Shown here in pieces: positions 1 to 5,328 of a stretch of 5,328 nt of DNA. This stretch comes from Kiloniellales bacterium (GTDB lineage Bacteria; Pseudomonadota; Alphaproteobacteria; Kiloniellales; JAKSDN01). The first letter of the stretch is position 1, and each line of letters opens with the position of its first letter. The notes under the pieces are model-generated. The model was given only the letters and a program-made list of their open reading frames with translations, searched no databases and was not told the DNA's origin. Position numbers and translations under genes: made by a program. The stretch spans positions 1-5,328 of the forward strand of contig JAKSDN010001477.1 of NCBI GenBank assembly GCA_022360075.1, written 5' to 3'.

Positions 1-140
1 ACTGGCAGCCGCTCGACCGCAGCGTCGACGTGCTGGTCGGCAAGCTGCGCCGCAAGCTCAGGGACGATCCGCGCGACGCCCGAATCATCAAGACCATCCG
101 CGGCGTGGGCTACATGCTGACACCGCCGGAGGGCGAGTGA
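1..140 (+). CDS. OmpR/PhoB-family response regulator, C-terminal end (5' truncated by window edge)
   Basis: The reading frame is open from the window edge (first full codon at 3) to TGA at 138-140, giving 45 visible residues. The segment reads WQPLDRSVDVLVGKLRRKL, then a DDPRD turn, then IIKTIRGVGYML. In the OmpR/PhoB winged-helix family the 'R-VDV-V--LRRKL' stretch is the recognition helix, and 'I-T-RGVGY' is the C-terminal beta-hairpin wing. The protein is therefore a DNA-binding transcription factor acting in the cytoplasm. Its receiver domain lies outside the window, so its partner kinase cannot be told. It is convergent with the two kinase genes, so it is not co-transcribed with them, and a link to them is possible but unsupported. 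The short C-terminal tail PPEGE is ordinary. The family assignment is secure; the specific role is unknown. Confidence 0.93.
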   Translation, partial: WQPLDRSVDVLVGKLRRKLRDDPRDARIIKTIRGVGYMLTPPEGE

Positions 141-180
141 GCGGGCGATTGTTTCGGCCATCGGCCCGCTTGGTTTGTTT
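140..180 (+). terminator. Likely Rho-independent terminator of the response regulator gene
   Basis: A GC-rich stem begins at the last base of the stop codon. AGCGGGC (140-146) pairs perfectly with GCCCGCT (164-170). The stem extends by GAT (147-149) with ATC (160-162) if G163 is bulged, leaving a loop of about ten bases. It is followed at once by TTGGTTTGTTT, in which 8 of 11 bases are T (170-180). Position, stem and T-rich tail fit an intrinsic terminator reading left to right. The tract is interrupted by G, so efficiency may be moderate. Confidence 0.65.
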
Positions 181-333
181 GGTCCGCTTCGCGGACGCCC
201 CCCACCCTAACCCTCCCCCTCAAGGGGGGAGGGGATTTGCTCGCCGCTGCAATGGCTTAGACACCTCCCCCCTTGAGGGGGAGGTCGGCGCGAAGCGCCG
301 GGTGGGGGGCGTCCGCGGAGCGGACCAAGCAAA
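174..333. repeat. Large nested palindromic intergenic repeat (REP/BIME-like)
   Basis: This 160-bp stretch is built as an imperfect palindrome. The outer arms 174-206 and 301-333 are reverse complements at 31 of 33 positions; the core 26 bp, 181-206 against 301-326, has one mismatch. Inner arms 212-232 and 264-284 are exact 21-bp reverse complements, and each is itself a small hairpin of a C-run and a G-run around a CTCAAG or CTTGAG centre. A further perfect 6-bp stem with a GAA loop (CGGCGC / GCGCCG, 286-300) sits only on the right side. The C-run/G-run boxes and the GGTGGGGGGCG edge resemble repeats I know from memory in alphaproteobacterial intergenic regions. It lies between two convergent genes, so it could stop transcription from either side, but it carries no protein. 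The only open frame across it is repeat sequence and is not a gene. Confidence 0.8.
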
Positions 334-372
334 GCGATCAAGCCTGCCTTCGCCCGGAAAATGGTGACGCCA

Positions 373-2313
373 TCAAGCATCCAGTGCGTTACGTACCATC
401 CGGGCGAGGTCGTCCTTCCGGAACGGCTTTCTGACGAGCTGGAAATCGCGCGTCGGCTCGGCGAGCCGCTCCAGCGTCGCCTGGGCGTAGCCGGAGGTGT
501 ACAGCACCTTGAGCGCGGGCCGCTGTCTCGTCGCTTCTTCCGCCAGACGTATGCCGTTCATGCCGCCGGGCAGTACGAGATCGGTGAACAGGAGATCGAC
601 CGCCGGACCGCTCTCCAGGAAGCGAAGGGCAGCACGGGCATTGGCGGCCTCCGTGACGTCGTAGCCCAGCCGCCTGAGGATCTTGCTCGCCAGCTTGCGG
701 ACTTCGGGCTTGTCCTCGACCACGAGGATCCGCTCGCCGTTGCCGTTGGAATGCGCGGAAGGCGGCGGCTTGTCCGCGGGTGCAAGAGGATACCCCTTCG
801 CCCTGGGCAGGAGAAGCGCGACCGTCGTGCCCCCGCCCGGCTCGCTGTCGATCTGAAGATGGCCCTCGGACTGCATGACGAAGCCATAGACCATGCTGAG
901 CCCCAGCCCGCTGCCGTGACCGATTTCCTTGGTGGTGAAGAAGGGATGGATCGCACGCTCGACCACGTCCGGCGCCATACCTTCGCCGCTGTCGGTGACG
1001 CTGATCTTGACATACTGTCCCGGCGCGATACCTCCGTTTCTCCATGACGCTCCCACAGAGACCTCGGCGTTCGCCGTCTCGATGGTCAAGCGGCCGCCCT
1101 CCGGCATGGCATCGCGCGCGTTGATCGCCAGGTTGAGCAGGCTGGTCTCGAGCTGGTTGGGATCGATCTCGATCGACCAGAGCCCGTCGCTCCGCCGGTG
1201 CTCCACCTCGATCGTCTCGCCCAAGGCACGCTCCAGCAGGCGCGACATACCGGCGATCAACTTGCCGGCGTCGGTCGGCTGCGGGTGCAGCGTCTGGCGC
1301 CGGCCGAAGGCGAGCAGCCGGTGGGTCAGCTCCACGCCGCTGCGCGCGGACTCCAGAGCGTCCTCGATCAGTTCGCGCAGAGGCGATTCGGCTGCCAGCT
1401 CCTCCTCGACGAGATCGAGATTGCCGAGGATGACCGCCAGGAGATTGTTGAAATCATGGGCAACGCCGCCGGTGAGCTGGCCGAGCGCCTCCATCTTCTG
1501 GCCTTGCCTCAATTGCTCTTCGGCACGCCGCCGCTCGGTCGTGTCCGTGCCGATCGTGCCGACGCCCATGGGCTGCCCGCTCTCGTCCAGAACGGGAAAC
1601 CAGGTGACGAGGACTTGCCTAGGCGGCTCGCCGTCGCGCTCGATCTCGACCTCCCGCTCGATCACCCGCCCCTTTTCGAGCACCTCGCTCTCGCGGGCGG
1701 CGTAGGTGCCGGCGAGCGCCGCGGGAAACGCGCCCAAGAGCGCCCGGGCGTCGTGCCGTGATCGCGCCAGGCCGTGCCATTCCTCGAACCGCTTGTTGAC
1801 CACCAGGTAGCGGCCGTCGAGGTCCTTCAGGGCGATGGCCGAGGGCGAGTTCTCCACGATCTTGCGTAGGCGCTCCTCGCTCCGTTCCAGCTCCGCGTTG
1901 CGCTCGCGCAGCTCGGCCTCGGCCTCTGCGTGAGCGCGCGCGAGCGCGATGCGCTCGAAGCTGCGTTCCAGCGTGGCCAGCAGGTCTTCGGTGTAGAAGG
2001 GCTTACAGAGATAGTCGTAGGCGCCCGACTGCAGCGCCTCGATCGCCGTCTCGGCCGAGGCGTAGGCGGTCATCATGACGCAAAGCAGGTCGGGTTGGCG
2101 GTGGCGGAACTCGCCGACGAGCCGAATGCCGCTGCCTTCACCAAGGCGAATGTCGACCAGCGCAAGCTGGGCGGCAAAGCCCTCGAGCGCCGTGCGGGCC
2201 TCGCTTTCGCTGTAGGCGCACTCGACCCGGTAGCCTTCCAGAGTCAGGAGGTTGGAGAGACTGTCGGCGAAGTCGCGGTCATCGTCGATCACCAAGACCC
2301 GGCGCTCCGGCAC
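373..2313 (-). CDS. Hybrid sensor histidine kinase with two receivers (REC-PAS-HisKA-HATPase-REC)
   Basis: This is a soluble cytoplasmic hybrid kinase of 646 residues from the GTG start used here. The N-terminal receiver (about 4-120) has the acid pocket DDD 10-12, phospho-acceptor D54 in LVDIRLG, T82 and K104 in CKPF. An Ala/Glu/Arg-rich coiled coil (about 123-150) leads to a PAS domain (about 150-262). The HisKA domain has H286 in GGVAHDFNNLL. The ATPase domain has the N box (N398 in LAINARDAM), G1 box DSGEGM (441-446), F box PFFTTK and G2 box GSGLGLSMVYG (about 467-477). After a Pro-rich linker comes a second receiver with ED 533-534, D578 in FTDLVLPGG, T606 and K629. All catalytic residues are present. 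It has no membrane segment and no DNA-binding output. It follows the transporter-kinase, which lacks a receiver, so the first receiver is a plausible acceptor from that protein. The start is uncertain: the frame stays open to an ATG at 2466, which would overlap the upstream gene by about 94 bases. GTG 2313 puts the start just before the receiver, but its GGGAAG is directly adjacent and makes a poor ribosome site. Confidence 0.92.
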   Translation of the reverse strand: MPERRVLVIDDDRDFADSLSNLLTLEGYRVECAYSESEARTALEGFAAQLALVDIRLGEGSGIRLVGEFRHRQPDLLCVMMTAYASAETAIEALQSGAYDYLCKPFYTEDLLATLERSFERIALARAHAEAEAELRERNAELERSEERLRKIVENSPSAIALKDLDGRYLVVNKRFEEWHGLARSRHDARALLGAFPAALAGTYAARESEVLEKGRVIEREVEIERDGEPPRQVLVTWFPVLDESGQPMGVGTIGTDTTERRRAEEQLRQGQKMEALGQLTGGVAHDFNNLLAVILGNLDLVEEELAAESPLRELIEDALESARSGVELTHRLLAFGRRQTLHPQPTDAGKLIAGMSRLLERALGETIEVEHRRSDGLWSIEIDPNQLETSLLNLAINARDAMPEGGRLTIETANAEVSVGASWRNGGIAPGQYVKISVTDSGEGMAPDVVERAIHPFFTTKEIGHGSGLGLSMVYGFVMQSEGHLQIDSEPGGGTTVALLLPRAKGYPLAPADKPPPSAHSNGNGERILVVEDKPEVRKLASKILRRLGYDVTEAANARAALRFLESGPAVDLLFTDLVLPGGMNGIRLAEEATRQRPALKVLYTSGYAQATLERLAEPTRDFQLVRKPFRKDDLARMVRNALDA

Positions 2314-2372
2314 CTTCCCAGCCGAATCGGACTCGCCCGAAACGGCGGCCGCCCCTTCCCGCGGAGTCTCGT

Positions 2373-5060
2373 TTACCCCATGGCATGACCTCCGGTGCGC
2401 GGCACGGCAGAGGCGCCATCGGAGGCGACCGGCAGCGAGATGGTCACGGTCGTGCCGCGACCCCATTCGCTCTTGACCTCGATCGCGCCTTCGTGCCGCT
2501 CGACGATCCGCTTGACGAGCGGCATGCCCAGGCCGATGCCAAAGGCCTTCGTGCTGAACAGCGGCCGGAAGATCTTGTCGCCGATGTCGGGACGAATGCC
2601 GGGCCCGTTGTCGGAGACCTGCAGCTCGAAATGATCGTCGACGATCCGCGTCGCGATGCCAAGCTCGCCCGGCCGGGCCGGCTCATCATCCCGCTGCTCG
2701 ACGGCTTGTTGGGCATTCTGAAGGACGTTCACGAAGGCCAGATGCAGCTTCTCGCTGTCGATCAGAACGGTCGCCCTGGACCGCAGATCGGTCTTGAGGC
2801 TCACGCCGTCCGAAAGCCTCTGCTCGGCGAGCTGCGCGGCGACCCAGGCGTCCATCTCGACCGGTCGGACCACGATCTCCTTGTCGCGCGAGAAGTCCAA
2901 CAGGTCCTCGATGATATGGACGCAGCGCCAGATGCTGCGCTGCATGCGGTCCAGCTCGTCGCGGATCGCCTGTCCGGAGCCGTTGAGACGCTTCTGCAGA
3001 ACGGCGGCCGAGGAGTTCAGCGTGCCCAGCGGATTGCGCAGCTCGTGACTGACCATCGCCGTCAGCTCGCCGATCGTCGCCAGCCGTTCGCGCTGCATCA
3101 GCTCCTGCCGGGTCTCGCTGAGGGCTTCGAGCGAGGCCACCAGCTCGCGCTCGGCGAGCTCGCGGCTTTCGTGGGCGAGCACGATCCACCAGGCACCCAT
3201 GCCGATCAGGATCAAGGAGGCCAGGTAGACCCGGAAGAGCAGCGCGCCGCTCTCCGCGCTCACCGCCGGCGGGTCGAGGTCGATCATGCGGTAAGTGAGC
3301 AGGAACACGGCGGCGGTGACCACGGCCAGGGCCAGGAAAACGCCGAGGAACTTGGCCAGGCGCTGCACCAGGTGCGGCGGCATGCTGCGCTGAAAGCCGG
3401 GTTCCGCGACGCCGGCCTCCGGAACTTCGTCGTGAGCCTGGGGCAGCTTGCAGGAATCGTGGCAGTGGGCGTCCAGGCTGCAGCAGAGCGAGCAGATCGG
3501 TCCCTCGTAGAAGGGGCAGTAGGCCATGTCCTGCGGCTCGTAGCGATAGGTGCAGATGCTGCACTGCACGGTGTCCTGTGCCTTGGCCGCCGGCGCCAGG
3601 TCGTCCTCCCGCGCGATGTAGTAGGCGCCCTTGGTGGCGATGCCGATCAGGATGGCCATGAAGAAGGCCGTGCCCAGGGAGAGCGCCGCGGCGTAGGCCT
3701 CGGCGGCCTCGCCCAGCACGCCGCCGACCGCGGCCAGCGAGATAATGGAGGCCAAGGCCATCGCGCCGCAGCCGACCGGGTTGATGTCATGGAGATGGGC
3801 ACGCTTGAACTCGATGAAGGGCGGGCTGATGCCGAGCGGCTTGAGCACCACCAAATCGGCGAAGATGGCACCGATCCAGGCGATCGCCACGATCGAGTAG
3901 ACGGCGAGCACGGTCTGCAGGGTCTCGAAGATGCCGAGCAGCATCAGCAGCAGCGAGATCAGGATGTTGAAGACCAGCCAGACGACGCGGCCCGGGTGGT
4001 AGTGGGTCACCCGCGAATAGAAGTTCGACCAGGCGAGAGAGCCCGCGTAGGCATTGGTCACGTTGATCTTGACCTGGGAGATCAGCACGAAGATCGTCGC
4101 CGCCGTCAGCACGATCCAGGCATCGTCGACGATGAAGCCGTAGGCCTGTATGTACATGTGGATCGGCTCGACCGCGTCGATGTAGTCGACGCCGCTGCCC
4201 ACGGCCAGCACCGCGAGCAGGCTGCCGGCCAGGATCTTCAGGCCGCCGATCGAGATCCATCCCGGGCCGGCGGAGATCACCGCCGCCCACCAGCGCCAGC
4301 GGTTGTCCCGCGACTTGTCCGGCATGAAGCGCAGGTAGTCGACCTGCTCGCCGATCTGGACGACGAGAGAGAAAAGAACGCCGGTCGCCGCGCCGAACTG
4401 CAGGTAGTTGAAGCCGGAGGCCGTGCCGTCGATGCCGGCGAACTGCACCCAGTCCGACAGAACCTCCGGCTGCTTGTAGAAAATGAAGAAGAAAGGCGCG
4501 AGCAGCATCACGACCCAGATCGGCTGGGTCACGAGCTGCAGCCGGCTGATCAGGGTCACGCCGAGGAAGGTGATGGGAATGATGACGATGGAGGAAAGGA
4601 TGTAGCCGAACACGATCGGCAGGCGGAAATAGATCTCCAGGGCCTGGGCCATGATCGCGGCCTCGAGGGCGAAGAAGATGAAGGTGAAGCCCGCGTAGAT
4701 CAGCGAAGTGATGGTCGAGCCGATGTAGCCGAAGCCCGCGCCGCGGGTCAGCAGATCCATGTCGATGCTGTGCTTGCTCGAATAGTAGGCGATCGGCAGG
4801 CTGGTGACGAAGACGATCAGGCAGACCGCGATGATCGCGGGGAAGGCGTTACTGAAGCCGTAGGTGAGCGTGATCGCGCCGCCGATCGCTTCCAGGGCGA
4901 GGAAGGAGATCCCGCCGAGCGCCGTGTTGGTGATCGTGAAGGTCGGCCACTTTCGAAAGGAGCGCGCCGTATAGCGGAGCGCGTAGTCCTCCAGGGTCTC
5001 GTTGGCGATCCAGGCCTGGTACGAGCGCCGCGGCCGTACCGTCTCCGTCGTGATGCTCAT
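2373..5060 (-). CDS. NCS1-like transporter fused to a Cys-rich link and a sensor histidine kinase
   Basis: This 895-residue membrane protein has four parts. Residues about 45-478 form a 12-helix permease that resembles the NCS1 purine/cytosine permease family. Supporting segments are the NTALGGISFLALEAIGG first helix, QIGEQVDYLRFMP after helix 6 and NVTNAYAGSLAWSN at helix 8. Residues 500-537 hold eight cysteines (500, 503, 515, 523, 526, 527, 533, 537) with H532 and H534, probably a metal site on the cytoplasmic side. Two more helices follow (about 569-590 and 607-630) with a short loop between them, then a coiled coil. The kinase core has H672 in SHELRNPLG, N782 in VLQNAQQAV, DNGPGI (817-822), F box LFSTK and G2 box GIGLGM. 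There is no PAS domain or receiver. The protein probably couples solute binding or transport to autophosphorylation; the substrate is not known. ATG 5060 is chosen because the family-like sequence starts there; only a weak GGA lies six bases upstream. A TTG at 5132 would add 24 residues with no family character. It is probably co-transcribed with the hybrid kinase downstream. Confidence 0.93.
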   Translation of the reverse strand: MSITTETVRPRRSYQAWIANETLEDYALRYTARSFRKWPTFTITNTALGGISFLALEAIGGAITLTYGFSNAFPAIIAVCLIVFVTSLPIAYYSSKHSIDMDLLTRGAGFGYIGSTITSLIYAGFTFIFFALEAAIMAQALEIYFRLPIVFGYILSSIVIIPITFLGVTLISRLQLVTQPIWVVMLLAPFFFIFYKQPEVLSDWVQFAGIDGTASGFNYLQFGAATGVLFSLVVQIGEQVDYLRFMPDKSRDNRWRWWAAVISAGPGWISIGGLKILAGSLLAVLAVGSGVDYIDAVEPIHMYIQAYGFIVDDAWIVLTAATIFVLISQVKINVTNAYAGSLAWSNFYSRVTHYHPGRVVWLVFNILISLLLMLLGIFETLQTVLAVYSIVAIAWIGAIFADLVVLKPLGISPPFIEFKRAHLHDINPVGCGAMALASIISLAAVGGVLGEAAEAYAAALSLGTAFFMAILIGIATKGAYYIAREDDLAPAAKAQDTVQCSICTYRYEPQDMAYCPFYEGPICSLCCSLDAHCHDSCKLPQAHDEVPEAGVAEPGFQRSMPPHLVQRLAKFLGVFLALAVVTAAVFLLTYRMIDLDPPAVSAESGALLFRVYLASLILIGMGAWWIVLAHESRELAERELVASLEALSETRQELMQRERLATIGELTAMVSHELRNPLGTLNSSAAVLQKRLNGSGQAIRDELDRMQRSIWRCVHIIEDLLDFSRDKEIVVRPVEMDAWVAAQLAEQRLSDGVSLKTDLRSRATVLIDSEKLHLAFVNVLQNAQQAVEQRDDEPARPGELGIATRIVDDHFELQVSDNGPGIRPDIGDKIFRPLFSTKAFGIGLGMPLVKRIVERHEGAIEVKSEWGRGTTVTISLPVASDGASAVPRTGGHAMG

Positions 5061-5161
5061 GGCCGGTCCGCTGCCCCAGCTCAGCGCGTCAAGTCCCGTC
5101 GAAGACTGCCACGTGCCACTTCGGCTGTACAACGCCCCTGCAAGGCGTGGCGGGCTCGGCG
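5061..5161 (-). promoter_or_regulatory. Leader region of the transporter-kinase gene; no defined promoter
   Basis: This stretch lies between the start codon and the palindromic element upstream. Any promoter for the two-kinase unit should lie here or within the element. I see no convincing -35/-10 pair. TTGACG occurs on the minus strand about 35 bases before the start codon, but it has no AT-rich -10 box at a suitable distance. The ribosome site is weak. The label marks the likely location only. Confidence 0.3.
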
Positions 5162-5296
5162 GCTAGTGGTTCAATTCCGACACTTGAGTCCGATGAAATT
5201 GGATCAAGTGTCGACCAGAATTGAACCCAATCAAAGATCCACCTAGTGGGACGGCCCGACGTTCCGGGATCGGAATGTCGGAGTCGAACCACTAGC
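5162..5296. repeat. Pair of related palindromes with CTAGTGG ends (MITE/REP-like element)
   Basis: The first palindrome pairs GGTTCAATTC (5168-5177) and CGACACTTGA (5178-5187) with TCAAGTGTCG (5204-5213) and GAATTGAACC (5218-5227). All 20 pairs are perfect, with a 4-base ACCA insertion in the right arm and a 16-base centre. The second palindrome runs from CTAGTGG (5243-5249) to CCACTAG (5289-5295). Its inner arms 5257-5266 and 5271-5280 match at 9 of 10 positions around a GGAT loop. The outermost ends, 5162-5184 and 5274-5296, are also reverse complements at 20 of 23 positions, so the whole 135 bp has terminal inverted repeats. I see no target-site duplication beside it. It sits upstream of the transporter-kinase gene and could affect its transcription. 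It does not fold as a tRNA despite a GGTTCAATTCC string. The last 32 bases of the window show nothing. Confidence 0.65.
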
Positions 5297-5328
5297 ATCC
5301 GGCACGAAACGCGTGATCAGCGTCTCGC

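Noticed and set aside
137..367. 76-codon open frame after the response regulator
   Set aside because: It runs through the terminator and the palindromic repeat. The translation is repeat sequence (PHPNPPPQGG and similar), with no independent evidence of coding.
361..1047. Open + strand frame opposite the hybrid kinase
   Set aside because: It is a shadow of the HATPase and terminal receiver coding sequence; no recognisable domain, and composition typical of antisense translation.
5105..5125. Possible sigma-54 promoter (TGGCAC on the - strand)
   Set aside because: The -24-like TGGCAC is present, but the required GC of the -12 element is missing at the correct spacing.
5167..5227. Possible tRNA, suggested by GGTTCAATTCC and GAACC strings
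   Set aside because: No acceptor stem, D arm or anticodon arm can be placed around it; the strings are arms of the palindromes.
2385..5246. A 953-codon open frame on the + strand across the transporter-kinase gene
   Set aside because: It is the antisense of a GC-rich gene in a frame that lacks stops. Its product is extremely rich in Asp, Arg, Gln, His and Gly, has no family motif, and the opposite strand encodes clear transporter and kinase motifs.
5089..5298. 69-codon open frame on the - strand upstream of the transporter-kinase
   Set aside because: It consists mostly of the palindromic element and has no family resemblance or good ribosome site.

Overview
This is a high-GC window, probably from an alphaproteobacterium. 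The Rhodospirillales are a guess, based on codon composition, the AHDFNN-type kinase core and a palindromic intergenic repeat of a kind I associate with alphaproteobacteria. No gene in the window fixes the taxon.

Layout: (1) Positions 1-140 hold the 3' end of an OmpR/PhoB-type response regulator on the + strand, followed by a likely intrinsic terminator (140-180). (2) Positions 174-333 are one large, nested, imperfect palindrome between convergent genes. (3) Positions 373-2313 on the - strand encode a hybrid kinase with the order REC-PAS-HisKA-HATPase-REC. (4) Positions 2373-5060 on the - strand, upstream of and reading toward gene 3, encode an 895-residue protein. It joins an NCS1-like (purine/cytosine permease type) 12-helix transporter, an eight-cysteine cluster, two extra membrane helices and a complete histidine kinase core. 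(5) Positions 5162-5296, upstream of that gene, hold two adjacent palindromes whose four arms are related, like a small repeat element.

The two kinase genes lie head to tail about 59 bases apart and probably form one transcription unit. The transporter-kinase has no receiver of its own, and the next gene starts with one. The simplest model is that the membrane protein senses or transports a small solute, probably nucleobase-like or a related nitrogen compound. It would then pass phosphate to the N-terminal receiver of the soluble hybrid kinase, which has its own kinase core and a second receiver. No DNA-binding output for this pair is visible here. The OmpR-type regulator at the left edge is convergent and probably belongs to another system.

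The most notable item is the transporter-kinase fusion with its Cys-rich link, paired with a double-receiver hybrid kinase. Its logic resembles the SLC5-type transporter-kinases CbrA and CrbS, but the transporter family is different.
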